Program-made: the position numbers and the translations under genes
Notes under the pieces: model-generated
Seen by the model: only the letters and a program-made list of their open reading frames with translations
Databases searched by the model: none
What the model was told of the DNA's origin: nothing
Assembly (NCBI RefSeq): GCF_036226365.1
Contig: NZ_CP108462.1
Coordinates: 6,153,501 to 6,217,500 of the forward strand
Length of the DNA: 64,000 nt
Reading direction: 5' to 3'
From: Streptomyces sp. NBC_01262
GTDB lineage: Bacteria; Actinomycetota; Actinomycetes; Streptomycetales; Streptomycetaceae
In this document: positions 51,134 to 59,531 of the stretch, one piece after another
Layout: every line of letters begins with the position of its first letter
How positions within the stretch are numbered: the stretch's first letter is position 1

Positions 51134-51336
51134 AGGGGTGCGGAGAAACCTGCACTGAGGTCGTGACCAGTCGTAGGACCTTCATGGCCGCCAGTGTGAG
51201 GTCGAACGTGTCGAGTGCCCGCACTGCGGGCCCGACGCGCAGTGCGGGCGGCGACGGCTGCGACTGTGATGACGATGCGGGGCGGTCCGTCCTTCTCTGA
51301 GGCGAGCGAGGCATAGGACGGCGACGGTCTCCTGCC
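51134..51336. other. Degenerate sequence between toxin debris and ATPase
   Basis: About 200 GC-rich bp with reading frames on both strands but no family I recognise. It probably contains junctions of older rearrangements, because the ATPase gene that follows lacks its usual N-terminal strand. Confidence 0.35.
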
Positions 51337-53847
51337 ATGCCCAGTCGGCGAGCGACCATCGGCCCGAATGGACGATGTGGGCGTCCACGCCGGGCGATGT
51401 TGATCCGCGGCAGGCGGCGGGTGGGGAAGTCGCGGCTGGTCGAGGAGTTCATCGAGCGCGCGGGACTGCCCCATGTCTTCTTTACGGCATCGGTGCAGGC
51501 GACCCATCAGCTGGACCTGAGCCGGTTCATCGAGGCCGTGGCCGCTTCCGCCCTGCCGGGTGCGGCAGGCGTTCAGGGTCAGTACCCCCAGACCTGGGAC
51601 GCGGCGCTGCATCTGCTGGCCGGCGCGCTGCCCGCCGACCGGCCGAGCATCGTGGTGCTCGACGAGATGCCGTATCTGATCAGGAACGACTCCGGCTTCG
51701 AGGGAACCCTGCAGAAGCTCTTCGACCGGGAACTCTCGCGCAAGCCCGTGCTGCTCCTCTGTGTCGGATCCGACCTCGCGATGATGGAAGCCCTCAACGA
51801 GTACGGCCGCCCCTTCCACCAGCGGGCCACCGAGATGGTCGTGCCGCCACTCACTCCGGCCGACGTCGCCGACATACTGCAGCTGCCGCCCGCCGAGACC
51901 TTCGACGCCTTCCTCGTCTCGGGCGGTCTTCCTCTCGTACTCGACGAATGGCCCAGAGGCGCATCGGTCTTCGACTACCTCAGCGACGTCGTCGAGGACC
52001 CCACCTCCGCGCTGCTGGTCAGCGGCGAACGTGCCCTTGCCGCCGAATTCCCCGCCGAAGCCCAGGCCCGGCAGGTTCTCGGCGCCATCGGATCAGGCGA
52101 GCGCACTCACACTCTCATCGGCCGCGAGGCGGGCGGCCTGCCGCCCGCCAGTCTCGCGCGCGCCCTCCAACTGCTCACCGCGAAGCGCGTCGTGGACGCG
52201 GTCACGCCCCTTTCCGTCCGCCCCTCCCGGGAGACCCGCTACTACGTTGCCGACCCGCACCTGCGCTTCTGGCTGGCCTTCCTCGGCCCCTACCTCAGCG
52301 AGATCGAGCGGGGACGGGGCGACCTCACGCTGGCGCGCATCAAGAGGTCCTGGACGGCGTGGAGGGGTCGGGCGATCGAACCTGTCGTGAGGGAAGCCCT
52401 CTTCCGCCTGCCCGAGGGTGGTCTGCCTGAAGGCACTGGGGCCGTTGGCGGTTACTGGACCCGAACGAACAACCCGGAGATCGACATCGTCGCGGCGGAC
52501 CGGGCCCCAATTGCCAAACGGATCACCGCTGTCGGCTCCATCAAGTGGCTGGAGAACCGACCCTTCGACGCTCACGACCTCGCCGAGCTGATCACCCATC
52601 GCTCGCAACTGCCGGGAGCGGACGACGATACGCCGCTCATCGCGGTCGCGCGCGGCGGCGTATCGGTGGACGGTGTCCAGGCGGTCGGGCCGGAGGAACT
52701 GCTCAGCGCCCGGTGGAGCGTCGTGGCGACTTCCGGATCGCTGTCAGTGCCTCTTCCTATGCTCCGAGATATGTACGACACATCGCCGTGGGAGGACGCG
52801 GCCAGGGTCGCCGCGATCGGCTGCCTCGCCGACAAGGGCGACATGGGCGAGCTCGCCCACGCGCTGATGCTCCGGGCGCACGACTGGCACGAGGGCATCG
52901 GGGTCAACGCGCGCTTGCGTGAGTTGCCTCAGGAACAGCGCTTCGTGCTGGCGCAGCTGTTTGTCGGACATGCCGAGGAGCCCGATCGCGTCCCGGACCA
53001 GCGCGAGCGGGCGATGGTGCTGCTGGCCACGGTCGCGGACGGCTTCGCCCTGGACTCCTGGTGCGAGACCTGGACCGGGATGCTGGAGAACTGGGCTCGG
53101 CGCAAGTATTGGACGGGCACCAGCGATGAGGCGGCCACCGTGGCCGGCGGTCTGCTTGCCGCCGGGCGAACTCTGTCCGGTGAGGTGGTTGGGCTGCTGC
53201 GCAGGTCGGCGCTTCAGGGGCTCTGGTCGGCCGAGCTGCTCATGGACCGCATACCTGAGCCCCTGCTGAACCCCGGCGAGCTTTGGACCGACCGGATCCT
53301 GGCCGAGTTGCCGGAACTGGGCGAGCCCTGGCGGAATCTGGTCCGCCACCTGCTGACGGCCAAGCCCGGGCGGCCGACGCGCCGGTGGGACGCGGAGGCC
53401 TCCGCGTTCGTGGAGGACATCGGATCCGAGGTCATCCGCCGTATCGTCACGCCCTGGCTGGCCCTGGCTGGCCCTGGCTGGCCCTGGCTGGCCCTGGCGA
53501 CGCATGGCGGCAGCGACCACGATGGTGCCTACGACCAGTACAACGTGCATGCCGTACGCGGGCTCGCCTGGTTGCTCTCACTGCTCCCGCCGGACCCGGA
53601 GACTGTGCGAGTTCTGGGTGCGCTCATCGAGCGCCCGCCGGTGAAGCGCGGTGTCGCCGGGGCCGGGGTGTTCGCGCTGGCTCGGCTGGATGGTGAGGCC
53701 GGACGGGTAGAGCTGAACAGGCTCGCCGGGCGCCTCGACCACAAGGTAACGCTTCGGCAGATCCACCGAGCCCTCGCCGCCCGGGCGGGGGAGGCGGCAA
53801 CCTCGACGCAGGCGCTGGCCGGCGCGTCCCCGGTATCTGTCTGGTAG
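51337..53847 (+). CDS. Chimeric AAA ATPase (DUF234-type) fused to DUF4132-like region
   Basis: An 836-residue ORF. Residues 1-459 are an archaeal-type AAA ATPase: Walker A GRRRVGKS near 25-32, Walker B IVVLDEMPYL, and a C-terminal DUF234-like part (VREALFRLPEGG, EIDIVAADRAPI). The usual first 20 or so residues are replaced by MPSRRATIGPNG, suggesting 5' truncation. From about 460 the sequence changes to HEAT-like helices (VHAVRGLAWLLSLLPPDPETVRVL) that resemble the N-terminal part of DUF4132 proteins. The last 20 residues read through an antisense DUF397-like scrap. A 10-bp tandem repeat at 53451-53498 lies in the frame. It may be a non-functional fusion. Confidence 0.6.
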   Translation: MPSRRATIGPNGRCGRPRRAMLIRGRRRVGKSRLVEEFIERAGLPHVFFTASVQATHQLDLSRFIEAVAASALPGAAGVQGQYPQTWDAALHLLAGALPADRPSIVVLDEMPYLIRNDSGFEGTLQKLFDRELSRKPVLLLCVGSDLAMMEALNEYGRPFHQRATEMVVPPLTPADVADILQLPPAETFDAFLVSGGLPLVLDEWPRGASVFDYLSDVVEDPTSALLVSGERALAAEFPAEAQARQVLGAIGSGERTHTLIGREAGGLPPASLARALQLLTAKRVVDAVTPLSVRPSRETRYYVADPHLRFWLAFLGPYLSEIERGRGDLTLARIKRSWTAWRGRAIEPVVREALFRLPEGGLPEGTGAVGGYWTRTNNPEIDIVAADRAPIAKRITAVGSIKWLENRPFDAHDLAELITHRSQLPGADDDTPLIAVARGGVSVDGVQAVGPEELLSARWSVVATSGSLSVPLPMLRDMYDTSPWEDAARVAAIGCLADKGDMGELAHALMLRAHDWHEGIGVNARLRELPQEQRFVLAQLFVGHAEEPDRVPDQRERAMVLLATVADGFALDSWCETWTGMLENWARRKYWTGTSDEAATVAGGLLAAGRTLSGEVVGLLRRSALQGLWSAELLMDRIPEPLLNPGELWTDRILAELPELGEPWRNLVRHLLTAKPGRPTRRWDAEASAFVEDIGSEVIRRIVTPWLALAGPGWPWLALATHGGSDHDGAYDQYNVHAVRGLAWLLSLLPPDPETVRVLGALIERPPVKRGVAGAGVFALARLDGEAGRVELNRLAGRLDHKVTLRQIHRALAARAGEAATSTQALAGASPVSVW
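53451..53498. repeat. 10-bp tandem repeat inside ATPase ORF
   Basis: Four exact copies of GCCCTGGCTG and a partial fifth. The unit is not a multiple of three, so gain or loss of one copy shifts the frame; the present number encodes a Trp-Leu-Ala/Gly-Pro-rich patch. Confidence 0.9.
53794..53817. repeat. 24-bp match to the DUF397 gene at 54081-54104
   Basis: The segment agrees with 54081-54104 at 22 of 24 positions in direct orientation. On the minus strand both encode ACVEVAA, a DUF397 core. The ATPase ORF end is therefore fused to a DUF397 scrap. Confidence 0.6.
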
Positions 53848-53908
53848 ATGTCAGTTTGGGACAGTGACACGCCGTGGCGAGAGAGGCTGAGTGTCCCAAA
53901 CTGACATC
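53847..53908. repeat. 17-bp perfect inverted repeat with 28-nt loop
   Basis: GATGTCAGTTTGGGACA at 53847-53863 pairs exactly with 53892-53908. It starts on the last base of the ATPase stop codon. It could be a terminator, but the long arms and AT-richer sequence also resemble two transposon ends brought together. Confidence 0.7.
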
Positions 53909-53965
53909 AATGGACGTTGCCCCCGCTGTCCGGGCGGCCGGACCGGGGGAGTCTGGCGCCGCAGC

Positions 53966-54157
53966 TCAGCGGCTGACGGTGCCGGCGAAGGTGACGAAGG
54001 CCGCCCATCCGGCGGGGGAGAAGGCGAGCTGGGGGCCCTGCTTGTCCTTGGAGTCGCGTACGTGGACGGTGCCGGGGCAAGCGGCGACCTCGACGCAGGC
54101 GCCGCCTTCGCCGCTGCTGTAGCTGCTCTTGAACCAGGCGAGTTCTTCGGTCTTCAT
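53966..54157 (-). CDS. DUF397 domain-containing protein
   Basis: A 63-residue protein with all DUF397 landmarks: WFKSSYSSGEGGACVEVAA, VRDSKDKQGPQLAFSP and GWAAFV. These small proteins are linked to WhiJ/Scr1-type regulators in streptomycetes and may act as toxin-like or regulatory partners. The start ATG overlaps the stop of the regulator gene by four bases, so it is translated together with it. Confidence 0.93.
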   Translation of the reverse strand: MKTEELAWFKSSYSSGEGGACVEVAACPGTVHVRDSKDKQGPQLAFSPAGWAAFVTFAGTVSR

Positions 54158-55020
54158 AGCTCTCCCAGCAACTTCTCGATCAGGATCAGGGACTCACGCG
54201 GGGTGAGAGCCTGCGCCCGCAGAATGCCATATCGCGAGGCGATGACGCGCACCTCCTCGGAATCAACGATCAAGCGGCTGTAGCCCTGGTCCTCCGTGTA
54301 CGCGACCTGCCGCCCTCCCGTGGGCGTCACCAGGATGAACGCGCCAGCCGTGTTCGGATGTTCCTCGCGGTCTGTCGGCATCACCTGAAGCTCAACGGTC
54401 CGCAGTCGGCCGATGCGAAGCAGCTGCTTGAGCTGGCCTGCCAGCGTGGCCCGTCCGCCCAGCGGCCGGTGCAGGATCACCTCCTCCAGGATGAAACTGG
54501 CGGTCGGCCCTGGCCAGTTGTCGAACATCGCCTGGCGGGCAAGGCGGTCGGCCACCCGGCGCTCGATCGTCTCCTCGTCGAGCAGCGGCCTGCGCATGGA
54601 GAAGATGGCCCGCGCGTAGTCCTCGGTCTGGAGCAGTCCAGGGACGATCTGGTTGCTGTAGTCGTGCAGTTCGACCGCATCCTGCTCCATCCGCGCGTAG
54701 TCCCGGAACCACGCCGGGTGCCGTACGCGCGCCTTCGCCTTCGCGCGTACGACGTCCTCCACCGCCACCTTGAGCAGCCCGCCCGCGCCCAACAGCTCAT
54801 CGGCCGCGACCAGATACTCCGGCTGCGGGATCCGCCGCCCCCGCTCAAGCGACGAGATCTGCTCCTCCCCGTAGCCCAGCCGTTCGCCCAGCTCCCGCTG
54901 CGTAAGCCCTGCCCGCTCCCGGAGGAGCTTGACCTGCCGCCCCAGCGCCCGGAACAGATCCGTGGCCGAGTCGGCATCGTCCGCAGGCTCGGGCCGTTCT
55001 TCTCGTTCGGTGTCCGCCAT
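54154..55020 (-). CDS. WhiJ/Scr1-type helix-turn-helix regulator (DUF5753)
   Basis: A 288-residue regulator: XRE-family helix-turn-helix at about 28-80 (LLRERAGLTQRELGERLGYGEEQISSLERG) and a C-terminal DUF5753 domain (YSNQIVPGLLQTEDYARA, ILEEVILHRPLGG). ATG 55020 follows GGAGGTGACGGGG. The neighbours (DUF397 downstream, divergent ATPase at 55123) make the standard three-gene whiJ-like cassette, which influences development and antibiotic production in S. coelicolor. It probably represses its own divergent promoter region (55021-55122). Confidence 0.92.
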   Translation of the reverse strand: MADTEREERPEPADDADSATDLFRALGRQVKLLRERAGLTQRELGERLGYGEEQISSLERGRRIPQPEYLVAADELLGAGGLLKVAVEDVVRAKAKARVRHPAWFRDYARMEQDAVELHDYSNQIVPGLLQTEDYARAIFSMRRPLLDEETIERRVADRLARQAMFDNWPGPTASFILEEVILHRPLGGRATLAGQLKQLLRIGRLRTVELQVMPTDREEHPNTAGAFILVTPTGGRQVAYTEDQGYSRLIVDSEEVRVIASRYGILRAQALTPRESLILIEKLLGEL

Positions 55021-55122
55021 CCCCGTCACCTCCGGACAGGCCACTGTGCGCAGCCGTACAGGCACGTTGCGTACTGAAGTCGCTCCTGGTCAGGGTAGGC
55101 CCGGCCGGACACGCTCGGTGAT

Positions 55123-55611
55123 GTGAAACCCGAAATCATCACCCCCGCCGCCTACTTCAGGCATCTGTTCAGCGCGACCCGCCGAGGCGCGCGCCTCGCC
55201 CGCCACCTCACCGTGCACCAACTCGACGAGTGGGGCATCGCCTACGGGAGCGACCCCTCCGACCGGGCCGAGGCGATCGTGGCCGAGCTGGCTGCCAACG
55301 CAGTCGCACACGGCCACGTACCGGGGCGCTGCTTCGAGGTTCGCCTCACGCTCACCCCGCACCTGCTTTGCATTGACGTCGCCGATGCCCGCACGGAGAG
55401 CCGGCCGCAGGTCGCCGCTCAGCCGCCGTCCCCTGAGGCCGAGTGCGGCCGTGGCCTGCTGCTGGTCGAGGCGCTCGCCGACCGTTGGAGCGTCCACGGC
55501 AGGGGCGCGGCGCCGGGGAAGACCGTGCGGGCGGAAGTGGATCTCGATTCGATGCGGGTCACTCCAATGGACGCATCGGATGGTGGTCGCCGAAGCCCGC
55601 TCCTAGGGTGA
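55123..55611 (+). CDS. RsbW-like ATP-binding protein of whiJ-type cassette
   Basis: A 162-residue HATPase_c protein: N box ELAANAVAHG, degenerate G1 box (DVADARTES in place of DxGxG) and G2-like GRGLLLVEALADRW. The weakened G1 box casts doubt on kinase activity. GTG 55123 is divergent from the regulator gene and 102 bp from it. It belongs to the same cassette as the regulator and DUF397 gene. Confidence 0.87.
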   Translation: MKPEIITPAAYFRHLFSATRRGARLARHLTVHQLDEWGIAYGSDPSDRAEAIVAELAANAVAHGHVPGRCFEVRLTLTPHLLCIDVADARTESRPQVAAQPPSPEAECGRGLLLVEALADRWSVHGRGAAPGKTVRAEVDLDSMRVTPMDASDGGRRSPLLG

Positions 55612-55674
55612 CTGGCGAGCGACTCCCGCGTTCGAACAGTCGAACGCGCCGAGCCTTCAAGAGGAGGTTCCGAC

Positions 55675-56040
55675 ATGAACCGCTTCAAGCTCTTCCTCGT
55701 GACCGCAGCGTCCGTTCTGGCCATCGGTCTGGGGCTGCCCAACACCGCGATGGCCGCGGATCCGCCCAAGCCGTCGGCCAACACAGCCCAGGTCTCCGGC
55801 GACGAGAGCAGCGCCTACGAGACCGGCGGGTGGGTCTACGTCGCCCCCGGCGGGTACGGCTCCGCCTACGTCTACTGCCCGACGGGCCGCACGCCGACCG
55901 GCGGCGGTGGTCAGTCGTACGGGACCGTGAGGGCCTTCCTGACCGACTCCTACGCGGTCGACCCCAGGGGCTGGTTCGCCCAGTTCTACAACGCGGGTAC
56001 CACCGGGGTCTCCGTGCGCGCCTACGCCCGCTGTGCCTGA
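55675..56040 (+). CDS. Small secreted protein of unknown function
   Basis: A 121-residue protein with a clear signal peptide (MNRFKLFLVTAASVLAIGLG, cleavage after AMA). The mature part is Gly/Tyr-rich, with two cysteines (VYCPTG and the penultimate Cys) that could form a disulfide. ATG 55675 follows AAGAGGAGG. A strong terminator follows at 56085. I do not recognise the family. Confidence 0.82.
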   Translation: MNRFKLFLVTAASVLAIGLGLPNTAMAADPPKPSANTAQVSGDESSAYETGGWVYVAPGGYGSAYVYCPTGRTPTGGGGQSYGTVRAFLTDSYAVDPRGWFAQFYNAGTTGVSVRAYARCA

Positions 56041-56084
56041 CGGCCAGGCCACTCGCAGGCTGGCAGGCTCGCAGGAGAACAGAA

Positions 56085-56120
56085 AGCAGGGCCCCACTCC
56101 ACCCGGAGTGGGGCCCTGCT
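56085..56120. terminator. Bidirectional terminator between secreted protein and fbiB
   Basis: A perfect 16-bp stem with a 4-nt ACCC loop, followed by TCGTGG; it lies between genes that converge at 56040 and 56128. Confidence 0.9.
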
Positions 56121-56127
56121 TCGTGGC

Positions 56128-57432
56128 TTACCGCACCTCGATGAACGCCTCCGCGTCCCGCGCGGGCCGCGCAGGGGCCGCCACCGCCGGACGCCCCACC
56201 GCGACCGCCCCCATCGGGTCCCAGTCATCCGGGAGCCCCAGCACCTCCCGCACCACCTCCCGGCAGAACATCGTGGACGACACCCAGGCCGACCCCAGCT
56301 GCTCCCCGGCCAGCGCGACCAGCAGGTTCTGCACCCCGGCCCCCGCCGCGACGACGAACATCTCGCGCTCGGCCGCATTGCGGCGGTCGTCCGGGTACGC
56401 ATGCGCACCGTGGGCCACGAGGCACGGCACCACCAGGTAGGGCGCCTTGCGCAGGACGTCCCCGCGCCGCAGCCGCTTGGCGACCGACTCCTCGCTGAAG
56501 CCGTCCCTGCGCAGGTCGGCCGCCCAGGCGTCCCGCATGGCGTCGAGAAGCCGTACGCGCGCTTCCTCCGTCTCCAGCAGCACGAACCGCCAGGGCGTCG
56601 TGTGATGCGGCGCCGGAGCCGTGACCGCCAGAGCCACCGCTCGCCGCACAGCAGCCCCGTCGACCGGCTCGTCCGTGAACTCGCGGACCGTACGCCGCAG
56701 CGAAACCGCCTCGCGCACAGCCTCCGACGTCCCGAGCCGGAACATGTCGTTGACGGAGGACCGCACAAGCGCCCGCGCGCCGGGCCCGTCCTCCCCGTCC
56801 CCCAGCACCAGGTGGCCGAGCCCCCGCGCCACAGCCACCGGCAGCCCGCCGGCCTTGCCCTTGACGAGGTCACCCGCGGCGGCAAGCTCATCACCGAGAG
56901 CCGTGACGGTCATGGAGAGCTCGTTGCCGTGGGAATCGAGGCCGCCGCGCAGGTCGTCCACGACCTGGATGCCGGCCGCGCCGATGGCGACGTCCGTCAG
57001 GCCCTCGCGCCAGGGCCGACCGAAGGTATCCGTCACAACAACACCCACATTGACGCCCAGCGCATCCATCACCCCCACCCGGATCGCGCGAGCCGAGCCG
57101 TCCGGGTCCTCCGGGAGCAGCAGCACGGTGCCCTGAGGCGTGTTGGAGGCGTCGACACCGGCGGCCGCCATGACGAAGCCGTGGCGGGTCTCGACGATCC
57201 GGGTCGGCCCGCGCCGGGCGACGAGCCGGACCATCTCGGCGTCGATCGCGGCCTCGCGGTTGTCGGCGGCGACCAGCCGGCGCTCCGCCTTGCTGACGAT
57301 CTTCGAGGTGACCAGGAGAACATCCCCGTCGGCCAGATCCGGGGCGGCCGCGCAGATCAGCTTGGCGAGGTCGTCGCCGGGCTGGACCTCGGGGAGCCCG
57401 GCGACCGCCCACACGCGATAGGAAAGGCTCAC
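56128..57432 (-). CDS. fbiB: Coenzyme F420-0:L-glutamate ligase
   Basis: A 434-residue bifunctional FbiB: N-terminal gamma-glutamyl ligase domain (about 1-245; DGDVLLVTSKIVSKAERR, GVVVTDTFGRPWREG) and C-terminal nitroreductase-like FMN domain (about 250-434; RRTVREFTDEPVDG, PAPHHTTPWRFVLLE). It adds glutamates to F420-0 and reduces the dehydro precursor. GTG 57432 overlaps the fbiA stop (GTGA). The long frame upstream to 58137 is antisense noise over fbiA. Confidence 0.95.
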   Translation of the reverse strand: MSLSYRVWAVAGLPEVQPGDDLAKLICAAAPDLADGDVLLVTSKIVSKAERRLVAADNREAAIDAEMVRLVARRGPTRIVETRHGFVMAAAGVDASNTPQGTVLLLPEDPDGSARAIRVGVMDALGVNVGVVVTDTFGRPWREGLTDVAIGAAGIQVVDDLRGGLDSHGNELSMTVTALGDELAAAGDLVKGKAGGLPVAVARGLGHLVLGDGEDGPGARALVRSSVNDMFRLGTSEAVREAVSLRRTVREFTDEPVDGAAVRRAVALAVTAPAPHHTTPWRFVLLETEEARVRLLDAMRDAWAADLRRDGFSEESVAKRLRRGDVLRKAPYLVVPCLVAHGAHAYPDDRRNAAEREMFVVAAGAGVQNLLVALAGEQLGSAWVSSTMFCREVVREVLGLPDDWDPMGAVAVGRPAVAAPARPARDAEAFIEVR

Positions 57433-58397
57433 GCCCGGACCTCCTCGGCCAGGGCCAGCGCCTCGCGGGCCATCTGAGCCGTCGCACCGACATCCGTCAT
57501 CATCAGCGGCACCGCCCGGCAGCGGATGCCCGCCGCCTCGACGTCGGCCACCACGCCCGCGTCGACCGTGTCGACCAGCCAGCCGTCCAGCAGCCCGGAA
57601 CCGTAGTGGGCCGCGACCGCGGCGGCCGTGGACTCGACGCCGACCGCCGCCAGGACCTTGTCCGCCATGCCGCGCACAGGCGCGTCGCCGACGATCGGCG
57701 AGAGCCCGACCACCGGGACGCCGGCCTCGGCGATGGCCTCGCGGATCCCCGGAACGGCCAGGATCGTGCCGACCGACACCACGGGATTCGACGGCGGAAA
57801 GACAATCACATCGGCCGCGCCGATCGCCTCCAGCACACCCGGCGCCGGCTTGGATCCCTCCGCGCCGACCGGAACCACGGCATGCGCATCGACGGCCGCC
57901 CGCAGCCGGACCCAGTACTCCTGGAAGTGAACCGCCCTGCGCGTGCCGGGTTCGCCGTCGGGGTCGTCGATGAGCACATGCGTCTCGACGCGGTCGTCCG
58001 TCATCGGGATGAGCCGTACGCCCGGATTCCAGCGTGCGCAGAGCGCCTCGGTCACCGCGCTGAGCGGATAGCCGGCACCGATCATCTGCGTACGGACGAT
58101 GTGGGTCGCGAAGTCGCGGTCGCCGAGGCCGAACCACTCCGGGCCGACGCCGTACGCCGCGAGCTCGTCCTTGACGGCGAAGGTCTCGTCGGCGCGGCCC
58201 CAGCCCTGGTCCTCGTGGATGCCGCCGCCGAGGGTGTACATGACGGTGTCGAGGTCGGGGCAGACCTTGAGGCCGAACAGGTGGATGTCGTCACCGGTGT
58301 TGCCGATGACGGTGATGTCCGCTTCCGGTGCCGCTGCCTTGAGGCCGCGCAGGAAGCGGGCGCCTCCGATGCCGCCGGCCAGAACCACGATTCGCAT
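57429..58397 (-). CDS. fbiA: 2-phospho-L-lactate (phosphoenolpyruvyl) transferase
   Basis: A 322-residue CofD/FbiA protein that joins a guanosine-activated phosphoenolpyruvate or lactate moiety to Fo in F420 synthesis. Motifs: VLAGGIGGARFLRGL at the N-terminus, GNTGDDIHLFGLKVCPDLDT, and FPPSNPVVSVGTIL. ATG at 58397 lacks a strong ribosome binding site (GGCCCCC precedes it). Coupled to fbiB by a four-base overlap. Fo synthase is not in the window. Confidence 0.95.
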   Translation of the reverse strand: MRIVVLAGGIGGARFLRGLKAAAPEADITVIGNTGDDIHLFGLKVCPDLDTVMYTLGGGIHEDQGWGRADETFAVKDELAAYGVGPEWFGLGDRDFATHIVRTQMIGAGYPLSAVTEALCARWNPGVRLIPMTDDRVETHVLIDDPDGEPGTRRAVHFQEYWVRLRAAVDAHAVVPVGAEGSKPAPGVLEAIGAADVIVFPPSNPVVSVGTILAVPGIREAIAEAGVPVVGLSPIVGDAPVRGMADKVLAAVGVESTAAAVAAHYGSGLLDGWLVDTVDAGVVADVEAAGIRCRAVPLMMTDVGATAQMAREALALAEEVRA

Positions 58398-58410
58398 GGG
58401 GGCCAGTCTG

Positions 58411-58941
58411 TCAGCCCGCGAGCGGAGCCTCGACGTGAGCCTGCGCGGGAGCCTCCGCACGGGGCGCGCACTGCGCGGCATCCGTCCCCGTGTGCATCGG
58501 CATCTCGGTGAGCCCGGGGAAGTAGATGTGCAGGCTGACGGCGGGCTCCAGGGAGTCGTTGACGACCTCGTGGACGTAGCCGGGAGCGAAGGCGCGCTGC
58601 GCACCCGGGGCCAGGGAACGATGCCCGCTGCGGGTGCGCTCGCTGAGCTCGCCCTGCAGGACGGTGAGGACGCCTGAGGAGTCGCCGTGGTCGTGGAGGC
58701 CGCTGCTCTGGCCGGGGAGCCAGCTGAGCAGCCAGACCTCGTAGCCGGGGCCGGTCTCCAGCCGGGCGTACCAGCGCGTGGTGGCGTCGTACTGGACGAG
58801 CGGGGCCCAGCGGTCGCGGTCGGCGGCGATCGTACGGGCGAGGCCGACGAAGCCGGCGACGGTGACCGGGTGCCGGGGGACGGGCGGGAGGAGGTGAGGG
58901 ACGGCGAGGGGGTCGCCGGCGATCTCGACATCGCTGTTCAT
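58411..58941 (-). CDS. Cysteine dioxygenase family protein
   Basis: A 176-residue cupin. Iron ligands are His83 and His85 in HDHGDSSG and His124 in YVHEV. It would oxidise cysteine (or another thiol) to a sulfinate. Located 13 bp upstream of fbiA on the same strand, so it may share the transcript with the F420 genes. The Ala/Glu-rich C-terminal 25 residues are an extension. Confidence 0.9.
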   Translation of the reverse strand: MNSDVEIAGDPLAVPHLLPPVPRHPVTVAGFVGLARTIAADRDRWAPLVQYDATTRWYARLETGPGYEVWLLSWLPGQSSGLHDHGDSSGVLTVLQGELSERTRSGHRSLAPGAQRAFAPGYVHEVVNDSLEPAVSLHIYFPGLTEMPMHTGTDAAQCAPRAEAPAQAHVEAPLAG

Positions 58942-59296
58942 GCGGGCGTTCCTACGATTCGTAGAAGAGGAGCGTCGTCAGGCACAAAGCTGTGCGGAGC
59001 AAAGGCTCAGCGGCAACAGCTGGAACAGCGACAGTGGGCTTCCACGGCGCAGCGGAACTCGGCGAGGCGAGTCCGGGAAGGCGCGTGGATCACTGCTGGC
59101 ATGCGGTCCAGCAGACCGGGTCAAGGGTGCGGCTGTCAACTCGGCGCCACCCGGCTGTCCGCAATGTCGCGAATGATTCACCTGATCCGGCTATTCGATG
59201 TGGTGAAAGGTTTGTGCGTAGACGTGTACGGATAGGCGGTGCTGCAACCGCTACGGCACGCAGGAACGTCTCCTCGGGAAACGTCGTTGTGCTTTC

Positions 59297-59316
59297 GTGA
59301 TCACCTCGTGATTCAC
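59297..59316. promoter_or_regulatory. Candidate BldD-type dyads upstream of whiB
   Basis: GTGATCAC (59297-59304) and GTGATTCAC (59308-59316) sit 11 bp apart. Early work described BldD sites as AGTGA-Nm-TCACC, and whiB is an established BldD target in S. coelicolor. The match to the later 15-bp BldD consensus is poor, so this is a candidate only. Confidence 0.4.
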
Positions 59317-59433
59317 GCCCCGGGGGTCAGGTGTCGCGCGGTTGACGTATGTGGTCCTTTGGGCTGATTTGAACACTTTCTGTCAGTGCTTGGTTCCGCA
59401 GGGTGAATAACGGGCCCAATAGCAGATCTCGGC

Positions 59434-59463
59434 TTGACTGGCCCGTATCGGCACACTTGTAAT
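59434..59463 (+). promoter_or_regulatory. Putative sigma-70-type promoter of whiB
   Basis: TTGACT (59434-59439) and TGTAAT (59458-59463) with an 18-bp spacer, about 70 bp upstream of the whiB ATG. It is the best HrdB-like promoter match seen in the region. Confidence 0.6.
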
Positions 59464-59473
59464 TTCACTCGTG

Positions 59474-59497
59474 TCGTTCAACGGCTCGTTCAACGGC
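59474..59497. repeat. 12-bp perfect tandem repeat in whiB leader
   Basis: Two adjacent copies of TCGTTCAACGGC lie in the presumed 5' untranslated region, 35 bp before whiB. Confidence 0.85.
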
Positions 59498-59531
59498 ATC
59501 ACGGGGACGCGAAAACAGACGAGGGGCGCGC

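Larger units (their letters stand above)
58942..59531. promoter_or_regulatory. 590-bp intergenic control region of whiB
   Basis: A long gap between divergent cysteine dioxygenase and whiB with no convincing gene. It includes clustered dyads at 59297-59316 (GTGATCAC, GTGATTCAC), a sigma-70-like promoter at 59434-59463 and a 12-bp tandem repeat at 59474-59497. Long leaders with several promoters are usual for whiB. Confidence 0.6.
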
